Shown here one piece after another: positions 34,479 to 43,404 of a stretch of DNA of 64,000 bases. Below the pieces are notes generated by a model. That model did no database searches, was not told the origin of the DNA, and worked only from the letters and a program-made list of their open reading frames with translations. The translations under genes and the position numbers were made by a program. The stretch is from Flavobacterium gilvum. GTDB taxonomy: Bacteria; Bacteroidota; Bacteroidia; Flavobacteriales; Flavobacteriaceae. The stretch's first letter is position 1. Each line of letters begins with the position of its first letter. The stretch is from contig NZ_CP017479.1 of NCBI RefSeq assembly GCF_001761465.1, positions 2,914,001-2,978,000 on the forward strand, in the 5' to 3' direction.

Positions 34479-35117
34479 TTAAAGTTTTCCTGTTTTTGCC
34501 ATTCCAAATAGAATAATAATTGGTATAGCTAATAAAACAGTCATTAAAGTATGTTCCTGTATTAATGCGGGATTTTTGATAAGAGTTATCAAATAGCCTC
34601 CCATAGCTCCTCCAAAATGTGCTGTGTGACCTATATTATCATTTTTGGCCTTCATTCCATAAATTGAATACAACAAATACAGAATTCCGAATAAGTATGC
34701 AGGAATAGGCAAAACAAAAAATATCCCAAGCATCATATCGGGTTGTAATAAAATAGCCGAATATAAAACTCCGGTTACAGCTCCAGATGCTCCAACAGCT
34801 CTGTAATTGTAGTCGTTTTTATGAAATGACATTGTCAATAAACTGCCAAAAATCAAACTGCCAAAATACACCAAAACAAATGAAAAATTCCCAAGATAGC
34901 TGGCAACAACCGGAGCAAAGAAATAAAGAGTAAGCATATTAAATAATAAATGCCCCATATCGGCATGGAGAAATCCTGACGAAATCATTCGGATTTGTTC
35001 TCCGGCACGAATGCTGCCCACATGGAATTCATATTTTCTAAAGAACGAAAAGTCATTAAATCCTTTGTAACTTACAATGACATTAGCAGCAATTATTAAA
35101 ATCAAAAGAATATTCAT
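34479..35117 (-). CDS. Rhomboid-family intramembrane serine protease
   Basis: A 212-residue, six-helix membrane protease. The catalytic Ser is Ser 111 in GASGAVTG and the catalytic His is His 167 in HTAHFGGA. HADMGHLLFNML (51-62) with Asn 60 is the conserved helix-2 region, and the loop GFLHADMGH matches. Rhomboids cut single-pass membrane proteins inside the bilayer; the substrate is unknown. It is transcribed with the SIMPL gene downstream, 30 bp away. Confidence 0.93.
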   Translation of the reverse strand: MNILLILIIAANVIVSYKGFNDFSFFRKYEFHVGSIRAGEQIRMISSGFLHADMGHLLFNMLTLYFFAPVVASYLGNFSFVLVYFGSLIFGSLLTMSFHKNDYNYRAVGASGAVTGVLYSAILLQPDMMLGIFFVLPIPAYLFGILYLLYSIYGMKAKNDNIGHTAHFGGAMGGYLITLIKNPALIQEHTLMTVLLAIPIIILFGMAKTGKL

Positions 35118-35344
35118 AAAACAGTAGGTTTATAATTTTAGTGTAAAACTAAATTAATAATCTATTTTCTACTAATAAAGAAATCATAAACTATCCGATA
35201 ATTCATTTATTGTTTAATTTCAAAAAAAAAACAGAAGAAAATCTAATTTTAAATAAATTGATAGATTTGGGATGAGTCTACCGGGAAAATGTTATTTATC
35301 AAAAATCATTTAGGTACAAATTACGAACCGCATAAAAAGTATTA

Positions 35345-35352
35345 TATATTTG
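35345..35352 (+). promoter_or_regulatory. -7 box of the LpxL-like gene
   Basis: TATATTTG (TAnnTTTG) 16 bp before ATG 35369. Confidence 0.55.
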
Positions 35353-35368
35353 CATAAATTTTTAATAA

Positions 35369-36238
35369 ATGCAATACCTCGTATATTTACTTGCATATCC
35401 GATAATTTGGGCAATTTCGATGCTTCCTTTTCGAATATTATATCTGTTTTCTGATTTTGTTTATATTATCGTTTATCGAATTATTGGATACCGAAAAAGA
35501 ACTGTTCGCGAAAATCTAAATTTGGCTCTGCCCCATTTGTCCCAAAAAGAACTTTTAGTAATCGAAAAAAAGTTTTATCACCACATGTGTGATATGTTTA
35601 TTGAAATGATAAAAACAATGAACATTTCTAAAGAAGAAATTTGCAAACGATTTGTTTTTAAAAACATTGAAATCTATAAAGAACTTGAAAAACAGGGGAA
35701 AAGTGTTGCCGTTATCTGTTCGCATTATGCAAGTTATGAGTGGATTTTTTCAATGAATTATTATTCAGATTTTGCAGGATACGGAATTTACAAACAAATA
35801 AAGAATCCATATTTTGACAAATTAGCTCACAAAATACGTTCCAGATTCAATGCAAAATTGATTACCACCAGACAAACAGTGCCAACAATCATTAGCAATA
35901 ATAAAAATAAGGTTTTGTCATTATATGGTTTTGCCAGTGACCAATCCCCTAAAGCAAAAGCAGCCGTTCATTGGGCAAAATTCATGGGAATTGAAGTTCC
36001 TGTTCACATAGGTGCTGAAATGTTGTCCAAAAGATACGATATGAATTTGGTCTATTTGAATACCAAAAAAGTCAAGCGAGGACATTATGAAGCGACACTC
36101 GAAATCCTTTCTGAAAATCCAAAAGAAGTTCCAAATTACCAACTTACCGACCAATATCTGAAACTTTTGGAAAATCAAATTTATGAAGCTCCCGAATATT
36201 ATTTGTGGACTCACAAAAGATGGAAGTATAGAAGATAG
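35369..36238 (+). CDS. LpxL/HtrB-like acyltransferase
   Basis: A 289-residue late lipid A acyltransferase-like protein. An N-terminal membrane helix is at about 5-38, the HX4E catalytic motif is His 119 to Glu 124 in CSHYASYEW, and YGIYKQIKNPYFDKL is the substrate-binding block. DQSPK near 192 is the conserved Asp-Gln motif. Such enzymes add a secondary acyl chain to Kdo-lipid IVA; here the acyl chain and acceptor are not provable. It is on the plus strand and convergent with the aminotransferase. Confidence 0.87.
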   Translation: MQYLVYLLAYPIIWAISMLPFRILYLFSDFVYIIVYRIIGYRKRTVRENLNLALPHLSQKELLVIEKKFYHHMCDMFIEMIKTMNISKEEICKRFVFKNIEIYKELEKQGKSVAVICSHYASYEWIFSMNYYSDFAGYGIYKQIKNPYFDKLAHKIRSRFNAKLITTRQTVPTIISNNKNKVLSLYGFASDQSPKAKAAVHWAKFMGIEVPVHIGAEMLSKRYDMNLVYLNTKKVKRGHYEATLEILSENPKEVPNYQLTDQYLKLLENQIYEAPEYYLWTHKRWKYRR

Positions 36239-36309
36239 GGATTTTAGAATGCAGATTTTAGAATTAAGATTACAGATTTATGAATTGAGATTTCAAAATT
36301 ATTCAAAAC

Positions 36310-36352
36310 AAAAAAAACACCTTTGAGAATTGAATTTCAAAGGTGTTTTTTG
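36310..36352. terminator. Bidirectional terminator
   Basis: AAAACACCTTTGA and TCAAAGGTGTTTT arms with an 11-nt centre, flanked by A- and T-runs, between the convergent LpxL-like and aminotransferase genes. Just before it, 36241-36300 is made of repeated AGATTT-type words with no gene. Confidence 0.8.
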
Positions 36353-36386
36353 CTTTTGCCAAGTAACTCAGATTTTAGTTTTTATT

Positions 36387-37874
36387 TTATAAAGAAAACC
36401 AATCATGAACTAATTTGTCTTCAACTGAACTTGCTTCTTTGTGCAAAAACTCATTTGTGTTTTTATCGTAATTATAACCCAAAGCCCAATTTTTATGATT
36501 TTCGGCCAAAGATTTAATGCTGTTACAAACGAATTCAATTTCGTCTGTAGTAGTCGTGGGATGAATAGACATTCTAATCCAACCCGGTTTTTTGATTAAA
36601 TCGCCCAAAGTGATTTCGTCAATCAGTTTATTTGATGCTTCTTGATCCACATGCAGTAAAAAATGGCCATACGTTCCCGCACAACTGCAACCACCACGCG
36701 TTTGGATTCCGAATTTATCGTTTAATAATTTTACCCCCAAATTGAAGTGCAAATCTTCAATAAAAAAGGAAATAACCCCTAATCGATTGCGATGTTGTCC
36801 AGCAAGGATTTTAATATTTGGAATATTTTCCAGAGAATCAAAAACATAGTCTACAATTTCATGTTCTCGATTGAGAATGTTTTCAATCCCCATTTGTTCT
36901 TTCAGCTGAATGGCCAAAGCTGTTTTAATTACCTGAAGAAATCCTGGAGTTCCACCATCTTCCCTATCTTCGATATTATCAATATATTTGTGTTCACCCC
37001 AAGGATTTGTCCAGGAAACGGTTCCTCCGCCCGGACAGTCTGGCACCATATTGTGGTATAGTTTTTTATTGAAAACTAAAACACCTGAAGTTCCAGGGCC
37101 ACCCAAAAATTTATGAGGAGAAAAGAAAATGGCATCCAAATAGGATTCTGAATCTTCGGGATGCATATCAATTTTCACGTAAGGTCCCGAACAGGCAAAA
37201 TCAACAAAACAAACCCCATTGCTCTGATGCATCAACTTGGCAACCTGGTGATAAGGCGTCTTGATTCCCGTTACATTGGAACACGAAGTTATGGAAGCAA
37301 TTTTATACGGTCTGTTTTTGTATTTCTCTAATAAAACAGCTAGGTTATCCAAACTAAAAAGTCCTTCTTCACAGGAAGGAATAACTTCTACATCGGCTAT
37401 TGTTTCCAACCAGGAAGTTTGATTGGAATGGTGTTCCATGTGCGAAATAAAAACAATTGGCTTTTTTTCGGCAGGAATATCAAAATATTTGGTAAGATTT
37501 TCAGGAACTTTCAATCCCAAAATTCGCTGAAATTTATTCACAACTCCAGTCATACCGGTTCCATCTGTTATCAAAACATCTTCTGGACTTGCATTTACGT
37601 GCTTTTTAATAATATCTCGCGCATGATGATAGGATTTGGTCATGGCAGTCCCGGAAACGGTAGTTTCTGTATGAGTATTAGCAACAAACGGTCCGAATTC
37701 ATTCATCAGTTTTTCTTCAATTGGGCGATACAAACGCCCGCTTGCTGTCCAATCAGTATAGGTGATTTTTTGAAGGCCAAATGGTGATTCAAAACTTTGA
37801 TCTATTCCGATAATATCTTTTCTGAACTGCTGAAAATAGTTTTCTAATTTTGTTGTAACTTCTGTAACTGCCAT
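36387..37874 (-). CDS. Class V PLP-dependent aminotransferase
   Basis: A 495-residue fold-type I PLP enzyme of the class V (cysteine desulfurase-like) group. The PLP lysine is Lys 255 in FFSPHKFLGGPG, the cofactor Asp is Asp 225 in CFVDFACSGP, and His 145-149 (SHMEHHSN) stacks on the ring. GGCSCAGTYGHF near 415-426 has cysteines in the active-loop region, but the context does not say whether it is a desulfurase, selenocysteine lyase or other. The length is greater than in typical IscS/SufS proteins. A -7 box lies at 37893-37900. Confidence 0.85.
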   Translation of the reverse strand: MAVTEVTTKLENYFQQFRKDIIGIDQSFESPFGLQKITYTDWTASGRLYRPIEEKLMNEFGPFVANTHTETTVSGTAMTKSYHHARDIIKKHVNASPEDVLITDGTGMTGVVNKFQRILGLKVPENLTKYFDIPAEKKPIVFISHMEHHSNQTSWLETIADVEVIPSCEEGLFSLDNLAVLLEKYKNRPYKIASITSCSNVTGIKTPYHQVAKLMHQSNGVCFVDFACSGPYVKIDMHPEDSESYLDAIFFSPHKFLGGPGTSGVLVFNKKLYHNMVPDCPGGGTVSWTNPWGEHKYIDNIEDREDGGTPGFLQVIKTALAIQLKEQMGIENILNREHEIVDYVFDSLENIPNIKILAGQHRNRLGVISFFIEDLHFNLGVKLLNDKFGIQTRGGCSCAGTYGHFLLHVDQEASNKLIDEITLGDLIKKPGWIRMSIHPTTTTDEIEFVCNSIKSLAENHKNWALGYNYDKNTNEFLHKEASSVEDKLVHDWFSL

Positions 37875-37892
37875 TATATTTTAATTTGTCGC

Positions 37893-37900
37893 CAAATATA
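37893..37900 (-). promoter_or_regulatory. -7 box of the aminotransferase gene
   Basis: The minus strand reads TATATTTG, about 19 bp before the ATG. The remaining spacer to tRNA-Pro (37901-38139) holds nothing else I can identify. Confidence 0.55.
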
Positions 37901-38139
37901 TTGCTTTTTGACAAACTAACATATCCTGTTGATTTCGTTTTTGACAATATATCAATACAAAAACATGTCTATTGCTATTTTTTGCACTATTTGTAATGTG
38001 ATTTTTATTAAAACTTTAAGCAACCGAGTTTTGCTTAGCTACATTTCTTCTCAATAAAACCTCGTTGAGTCTGCGACAAATTGTTTTTAAAATTTCAAAA
38101 AAAAGATTCTTATAATTTTCTTTATTATTTATAAAAAAA

Positions 38140-38147
38140 TATATTTG
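38140..38147 (+). promoter_or_regulatory. -7 box of tRNA-Pro
   Basis: TATATTTG (TAnnTTTG) 12 bp before the tRNA; the -33 region is AT-rich without a clean TTTG. Confidence 0.6.
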
Positions 38148-38159
38148 CAATCGAAAATT

Positions 38160-38233
38160 CGGGATGTAGCGCAGCCTGGTAGCGTACTAGCATGGGGTGC
38201 TAGGGGTCGCTGGTTCGAATCCAGTCATCCCGA
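38160..38233 (+). tRNA. tRNA-Pro (GGG)
   Basis: Acceptor CGGGATG pairs with CATCCCG, the D-arm GCGCAGCCTGGTAGCG and T-arm GGTTCGAATCC are intact, and the anticodon stem CTAGC/GCTAG holds the loop ATGGGGT, so the anticodon is GGG. The discriminator is A, the CCA is not encoded, and a terminator follows. Confidence 0.97.
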
Positions 38234-38242
38234 CTAAATATA

Positions 38243-38287
38243 GAAAAACCCGTTTGTTTATTAAAACAAAACGGGTTTTCTTTTTTT
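38243..38287 (+). terminator. Terminator after tRNA-Pro
   Basis: GAAAAACCCGTTT and AAACGGGTTTTC pair around a T/A-rich loop, followed by a T-run. Confidence 0.8.
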
Positions 38288-38326
38288 CTATATTATAAAT
38301 CCAAAAATAGACTTTGCTTACTTTTT

Positions 38327-38398
38327 AGCCCTGATGGAGCCGATATCCTCGAATCTCGTCTTTTGGGACGAGAGAAGAGATAAAGGCGAGAGCAGGAA
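38327..38398. ncRNA. Structured repeat, copy C (Flavo-1-like)
   Basis: A 72-nt relative of the element at 23110: starts AGCCCTGATGGAGC and ends AGCAGGAA, with outer pairing CCTG/CAGG where copy A has CCCG/CGGG. The internal hairpin is TCTCGTC ttttg GGACGAGA, different in sequence from copies A and B. It lies 40 bp downstream of the glmM stop. Confidence 0.6.
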
Positions 38399-38438
38399 CT
38401 TTGTTTACTGATAAAGCCTATTCTTTCGCTCCTGAAAA

Positions 38439-39827
38439 TTAAATTCCAGCTACTGCTTTTATTTCATCAATAATTCGAAGAGCCAAATCATCTGCCAATT
38501 GTTGTGTTGCTGCTTCGGTATAGATACGGATAATTGGTTCTGTATTTGATTTTCTTAAATGTACCCAGTTTTCGGCAAAATCGATTTTTACTCCATCAAT
38601 TGTGGTAATATCCTCGTTTTTATATTTCTCAGTCATCGCTACGAGAATTGCATCAACATCGATTTGCGGTGTCAATTCAATTTTGTTTTTGCTCATATAA
38701 TATTCCGGATAGGAAGCACGTAAAGCCGAAACTGACATTTTTTTGTTTGCCAAATGAGTTAGGAACAAAGCCACGCCCACCATACTGTCACGGCCATAAT
38801 GAGACTCTGGATAAATGATTCCACCATTACCTTCTCCACCGATGATTGCATTGTTCTTTTTCATCAATTCCACCACGTTTACCTCGCCTACTGCGCTGGC
38901 TTCGTAGCTTCCGTTGTGTTTGTTTGTCACGTCACGCAAAGCACGGGAAGACGACATATTTGACACTGTATTTCCTGGAGTCTTGCTCAAAACATAATCG
39001 GCAACAGCTACTAAAGTATATTCTTCGCCAAACATTTCTCCGTCTTCACTAATGAAAGCCAAGCGATCCACGTCTGGGTCAACCACGATTCCAAAATGTG
39101 CTTTTTCTTTAACCACCAATTCTGAAATATCTGTCAAGTGCTCTTTTAAAGGCTCTGGATTGTGAGGAAAATGTCCGTTGGGTTCGCAGTATAATTTTAC
39201 TACTTCAACGCCCATTAATTCTAATAATTTTGGAATAATAATTCCTCCTGACGAGTTCACGCCATCTACAACAACTTTGAATTTTGCGGCTTTTACAGCT
39301 TCAATATCTACCAAAGGCAAGTTCAAGACTTCGTCGATATGAATATCCATATAAGCGTCATTTACAGTGATTTGACCTAAACTGTCTACGTCTGCAAAAT
39401 CAAAAGCTTCGGCTTCGGCAATTTCAAGAATTTTTTCGCCTGCAGCACCGCTTAAAAACTCACCTTTTTCATTAAGTAATTTTAAAGCATTCCATTGTTT
39501 TGGATTATGCGAAGCTGTCAAAATGATTCCGCCGTCAGCTTTTTCCAACGGTACGGCTACTTCGACAGTTGGCGTTGTAGATAATCCTAAATCGATCACA
39601 TCAATTCCTAATCCGATAAGGGTGTTAATTACTAAATTGTGAATCATGGGCCCAGAAATGCGGGCATCACGACCTACAACAACTGTTAGGTTTTCTTTTT
39701 TTGAATACGTTTTAAGCCAAGTTCCATAGGCTGAAGCAAATTTTACGGCATCTACCGGAGTCAGATTATCCCCTACTTTTCCTCCTATCGTTCCTCGAAT
39801 TCCGGATATTGATTTTATTAAAGTCAT
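38439..39827 (-). CDS. glmM: Phosphoglucosamine mutase
   Basis: GlmM interconverts glucosamine-6-P and glucosamine-1-P, feeding UDP-GlcNAc for peptidoglycan and lipid A. The 462-residue length is standard. The phosphoserine is Ser 106 in TASHNPKQWNA; the metal loop is VDPDVDRLAF (near 247-256); GEGNGG and SNTEPIIRIYTEA are the sugar- and phosphate-binding loops. The GNGG block separates it from ordinary phosphomannomutase. Its promoter box lies inside a pair of inverted repeats. It is divergent from the AcpH-like gene. Confidence 0.93.
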   Translation of the reverse strand: MTLIKSISGIRGTIGGKVGDNLTPVDAVKFASAYGTWLKTYSKKENLTVVVGRDARISGPMIHNLVINTLIGLGIDVIDLGLSTTPTVEVAVPLEKADGGIILTASHNPKQWNALKLLNEKGEFLSGAAGEKILEIAEAEAFDFADVDSLGQITVNDAYMDIHIDEVLNLPLVDIEAVKAAKFKVVVDGVNSSGGIIIPKLLELMGVEVVKLYCEPNGHFPHNPEPLKEHLTDISELVVKEKAHFGIVVDPDVDRLAFISEDGEMFGEEYTLVAVADYVLSKTPGNTVSNMSSSRALRDVTNKHNGSYEASAVGEVNVVELMKKNNAIIGGEGNGGIIYPESHYGRDSMVGVALFLTHLANKKMSVSALRASYPEYYMSKNKIELTPQIDVDAILVAMTEKYKNEDITTIDGVKIDFAENWVHLRKSNTEPIIRIYTEAATQQLADDLALRIIDEIKAVAGI

Positions 39828-39844
39828 TGTGAATTATGATTTTT

Positions 39845-40076
39845 GATTAGCGATTTCTGATTGCAGATTTTTATTTTGCAATCTAATTTTTGGTTTTTTT
39901 TATTAGGGCAAATATAAAAAAGTTTATGTGTTTGTGAAGTGAATTACAAAAGGAATTGTATTTTGGTGTGCTATATCTTTTAACAAAGAGTTTTGTTTTT
40001 TGTATCTTTATAGACTGTAATTAGACCGCTAGCGTGAGACATCGTTTAAAAATCAAAAATCAGAAATCGCTAATCC
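39845..40076. repeat. Inverted 17-bp repeat flanking the glmM promoter
   Basis: GATTAGCGATTTCTGAT (39845-39861) has its exact reverse complement at 40060-40076, about 200 bp apart; both lie in longer, imperfectly matched arms. The glmM -7 box (39909-39916) is between them. The spacer 39828-40092 holds no gene. Confidence 0.7.
39909..39916 (-). promoter_or_regulatory. -7 box of glmM
   Basis: The minus strand reads TATATTTG, about 82 bp before the glmM ATG; the leader is long and crosses one arm of the inverted repeat. Confidence 0.5.
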
Positions 40077-40092
40077 TCAATCTAAAACCTCA

Positions 40093-40683
40093 ATGAACTT
40101 TCTGGCTCACATTTATTTATCCGGAGAAAATGATTTGATAAAAATCGGAAATTTTATGGCTGATGGAATCAAAGGAAAACAGTTTGAAAATTATTCCTCA
40201 GAAATTCAAAAAGGGATTATTCTGCATCGCTTTATTGATAGTTATACCGATTCTCACTCTATTTTTAGAAAAAGCACCAAACGATTGCATGAAAAATATC
40301 ATCATTATTCTGGTGTAATTATAGATGTGTTTTACGATCATTTTTTGGCAAAAAACTGGAGTAATTATTCTGATGAAACTTTAGTGGATTTTACCAATCG
40401 TTTTTATGAATCTTTGAAGGATAACTATGATTTTTTATCCGAAAGAGCCAAAGAGATAATGCCTTATATGATTGAACGAAATTGGCTTATTAGTTATCAA
40501 ACCGTTGAAGGAATCAACAGAATTTTGACTCAAATGGATAGTCGGACAAAAAATGCATCAAATATGCGATTTGCATCCAATGAACTTTTGGAATATTATG
40601 ATGATTTTGAATTAGAATTCTCAACTTTTTTTGAAGATATAAGAATTCAATCCAAACAAAAACTTGATTTTTTAAACAGTTAG
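40093..40683 (+). CDS. AcpH-like acyl carrier protein phosphodiesterase
   Basis: A 196-residue protein of the ACP phosphodiesterase family, which removes 4'-phosphopantetheine from ACP. The start MNFLAHIYLSGENDLIKIGNF and the block GIILHRFIDSYTDSH (with His and Asp metal ligands) are typical, followed by VIIDVFYDHFLAKNW with Asp and His. Several close relatives in Bacteroidetes carry this name without biochemical proof. It is followed by an AlkD-like gene after 60 bp. Confidence 0.85.
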   Translation: MNFLAHIYLSGENDLIKIGNFMADGIKGKQFENYSSEIQKGIILHRFIDSYTDSHSIFRKSTKRLHEKYHHYSGVIIDVFYDHFLAKNWSNYSDETLVDFTNRFYESLKDNYDFLSERAKEIMPYMIERNWLISYQTVEGINRILTQMDSRTKNASNMRFASNELLEYYDDFELEFSTFFEDIRIQSKQKLDFLNS

Positions 40684-40743
40684 ATTTTTGACTTATCGAT
40701 TCAAATTGACCATTTTACAATGAATTACAACTAATTTTAAATT

Positions 40744-41409
40744 ATGAATTTCATAAACGCTCTAGAAAAAGCATTTGCAGAAAACAATAACTCTGAAAAT
40801 GCTGATATTATGTCAAAATACATGAAAAACAAGTTTCTGTTTTTTGGAATAAAAACAGATCAAAGAAGACAAATTTTTAAAAATATTTGGGCAGATAATC
40901 AAAAAGAAGTAACTGACAATCCTAGAGAAATTGCTTTGATTTTATTTTCAAAAAAAGAAAGAGAATTTCATTATTGCGCCCTGGAAATTTTAATAAAAAA
41001 ACTAAAGAAAAAATATTTAAAAGAAGATATTCAGTTAATAGAAAATCTCATAATTACCAATTCTTGGTGGGATAGTGTCGATGTTATAGCTAAATTCATT
41101 CTGGGAGAATATCTGTTGCAATTTTCTGCGGAAACCGATACTGTCATAAATCGTTTTTCAAACTCAGATAATATGTGGCTCAATCGAAGCGCCATTCTTT
41201 TTCAGTTGGGTTATAAAGAAAAAACAAACTTTGATTTGTTGAAATTAATCTGTGAAAAACATAAAACATCAACAGAGTTTTTTATTCAAAAAGCCATTGG
41301 TTGGTCGTTACGGGAATATACAAAAACAGATCCAGAAACAGTAAAAAGTTATGTATCAGTTGCCAATTTGAAGAATTTGAGCACGAAAGAAGCTTTGAAA
41401 AATCTATAA
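40744..41409 (+). CDS. AlkD-like DNA alkylation repair protein
   Basis: A 221-residue HEAT-repeat protein of the AlkD family. These glycosylases bind DNA with alkylated purines. Typical blocks are KNKFLFFGIKTDQRRQIFKN (29-48), NSWWDSVDVIA (109-119, with the Trp and Asp of the active cleft), NMWLNRSAILFQL and FFIQKAIGWSLREY. The alternation of helices is consistent through the protein. It follows the AcpH-like gene on the same strand. Confidence 0.87.
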   Translation: MNFINALEKAFAENNNSENADIMSKYMKNKFLFFGIKTDQRRQIFKNIWADNQKEVTDNPREIALILFSKKEREFHYCALEILIKKLKKKYLKEDIQLIENLIITNSWWDSVDVIAKFILGEYLLQFSAETDTVINRFSNSDNMWLNRSAILFQLGYKEKTNFDLLKLICEKHKTSTEFFIQKAIGWSLREYTKTDPETVKSYVSVANLKNLSTKEALKNL

Positions 41410-41496
41410 AAATTTTCAAACCAAATAGTATTATTTAAAACGGTTATGAAAGATATTTCTATTTGATGGAATTGTCTCTTTTTACATTAAAAAGAG

Positions 41497-41504
41497 TATT
41501 TTTG
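41497..41504 (+). promoter_or_regulatory. -7 box of the ClC gene
   Basis: TATTTTTG (TAnnTTTG) 20 bp before ATG 41525, with a TTG at 41473-41475 and a 21-nt spacer. Confidence 0.6.
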
Positions 41505-41524
41505 TGATAAACTAATTTAAGGAA

Positions 41525-43318
41525 ATGTTTAAAAAGTTTTTATCCAAAATAGAGTTTCTTCTGGAATTATGTCAATCTCTTTTCTCTCCAAAACAATTTA
41601 TCTTTTTATCGAGTGTTTTGGTTGGAATTTCTGTTGCAATTGCTGTAATCATATTAAAAACATTTGCTCACTGGGTTTTTAGATTTGCTACTTATTTAAC
41701 GATTCGTATTGATATTTTCAATATTGGTCTTTTTAAAATAATGCTACCGGTTATAGGTATCGTGTTAACCGTATTTGTTGTAAAACGTTTTTTGGGAGGA
41801 ACTATAGAAAAGGGAACTTCTCAAATTTTATATTTAGTTGCAAAAAAAGCTGGTATCATCCCGAGAAAACAGATGTATGCACAAATTATGACCAGCTCGC
41901 TTACTGTAGGTTTGGGAGGTTCCGCAGGTCTTGAAAGTCCTATTGTAGTTACAGGAGCTGCATTTGGTTCTAATTATGCACAAAGGTATAAATTGCATTA
42001 TAAAGATAGAACATTACTAATTGGTTGCGGAGTTGCAGCTGGAATTGGAGCGGCCTTTAATGCGCCGATAGCAGGAGTTTTATTTGCTGTTGAAGTACTG
42101 TTGGTAGATGTAAGTATCTCGGCTTTTACGCCCATAATGATTGCTGCAGCTACAGGTGCAATAGTGTCGACAATAGCTTTGGATGAAACTATTTTATTAA
42201 ATTTTACAACTAAGCAAACGTTTAATTTTCATAACACGCCCTATTATGTCTTATTGGGTGTTTTTACGGGATTTGTAGCTGTATTTTATGCGCGAAAATT
42301 TCAAAAAACAGAACATTTTTTCAGTCGTTTACGAACATCTGATTACAAAAAAGCTTTTTTTGGGGCATCAATTTTAGCTTTTTTAATATTTATTTTTCCA
42401 ACACTTTTTGGAGAAGGCTATGAAAGCATCCGAACACTCTCTGGAAGTGATCCGGGGCAATTGATGGAAAATACTTTTTTTAAAGGATTAAGGAACAACA
42501 ATTGGGCATTATTGGCTTTTGTTGGTTGTTCTTTACTACTCAAAGCTTTTGCGACCGGAATAACTTTAGGAAGTGGCGGTAACGGTGGAAATTTTGCCCC
42601 TTCACTTTTTTTGGGGTCTTATGTTGGTTTTTTCTTTTCAAAATTCCTTAATCTGATAGGTTTAACGAATTTACCGGTTGGTAATTTTACGCTGGTGGGA
42701 ATGGCAGGTATTTTGAGCGGATTATTCCACGCGCCATTAACTGCAATTTTCTTAATTGCCGAGATTACTGGAGGTTACGGCTTAATGGTTCCGCTTATGA
42801 TAGTGGCTTCCATTAGCTTTGCTATTTCCAAACGATTTGAAAAACATTCCTTGGATGTCAAAAATCTAGCGAAGAAAGGTCATGCTTTTACCAGTAACAA
42901 AGATTCGAATGTGCTTTCTACATTGGATACAAACTCGATTATTCAGACAGATTATTTGACGATTACACCTGATGAAAATCTTGAAAAATTAGTGGATTTA
43001 ATTTCGCATTCCAATCAGGTTATTTTTCCTGTGGTTTCTCCTGATAATAGTCTTTTGGGGATAGTTCATTTTAATGATATTCGGGAAATTATTTTTAATT
43101 CGTATCGAGTTAAATATACTTTAGTCAAAGAAATAATGGTTCAGCCTGTAGCCATTGTTCATCCTTCGAACAGTATGGAAATTGTAATGGACAAATTTGA
43201 ATCTTCTCAAAAAAGTTTCCTTCCCGTAATTAGTGATGATAAATATTATGGTTTTATTTCCAAAGCCGTTGCGCTCGATGCCTACAGAGCCAAACTGAAA
43301 TCGATGATTATTGAGTAA
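41525..43318 (+). CDS. ClC-family chloride channel/transporter with CBS domains
   Basis: A 597-residue ClC protein with about 10-12 membrane segments in residues 30-440. Filter motifs are GGSAGLESP (the gating Glu is Glu 138), GAAFNAPIAGVLFAVE, and GSGGNGGNFAPSLFLG. The second gate region GLFHAPLTAIFLIAEITGG is also present. Two CBS domains follow at about 465-590 (LTITPDENLEKLVDLI and VKEIMVQPVAIVHP). Retention of the gating Glu is compatible with a transporter; the mode is undetermined. It precedes uvrA with an 86-bp gap. Confidence 0.9.
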   Translation: MFKKFLSKIEFLLELCQSLFSPKQFIFLSSVLVGISVAIAVIILKTFAHWVFRFATYLTIRIDIFNIGLFKIMLPVIGIVLTVFVVKRFLGGTIEKGTSQILYLVAKKAGIIPRKQMYAQIMTSSLTVGLGGSAGLESPIVVTGAAFGSNYAQRYKLHYKDRTLLIGCGVAAGIGAAFNAPIAGVLFAVEVLLVDVSISAFTPIMIAAATGAIVSTIALDETILLNFTTKQTFNFHNTPYYVLLGVFTGFVAVFYARKFQKTEHFFSRLRTSDYKKAFFGASILAFLIFIFPTLFGEGYESIRTLSGSDPGQLMENTFFKGLRNNNWALLAFVGCSLLLKAFATGITLGSGGNGGNFAPSLFLGSYVGFFFSKFLNLIGLTNLPVGNFTLVGMAGILSGLFHAPLTAIFLIAEITGGYGLMVPLMIVASISFAISKRFEKHSLDVKNLAKKGHAFTSNKDSNVLSTLDTNSIIQTDYLTITPDENLEKLVDLISHSNQVIFPVVSPDNSLLGIVHFNDIREIIFNSYRVKYTLVKEIMVQPVAIVHPSNSMEIVMDKFESSQKSFLPVISDDKYYGFISKAVALDAYRAKLKSMIIE

Positions 43319-43380
43319 AATATATTTCTTTTTTGGCACAATCTTCCATCCTCTTCTATCAAAAGTAGCAATCAAAATGG

Positions 43381-43388
43381 TAACTTTG
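43381..43388 (+). promoter_or_regulatory. -7 box of uvrA
   Basis: TAACTTTG (TAnnTTTG) 17 bp before ATG 43405; no clear -33 TTTG. Confidence 0.5.
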
Positions 43389-43404
43389 CTTTTTTGCAAA
43401 AATT

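Noticed and set aside
39845..40076. A functioning invertible promoter
   Set aside because: Kept only as a low-score observation: the repeats have no invertase nearby and the outer arms do not match well.
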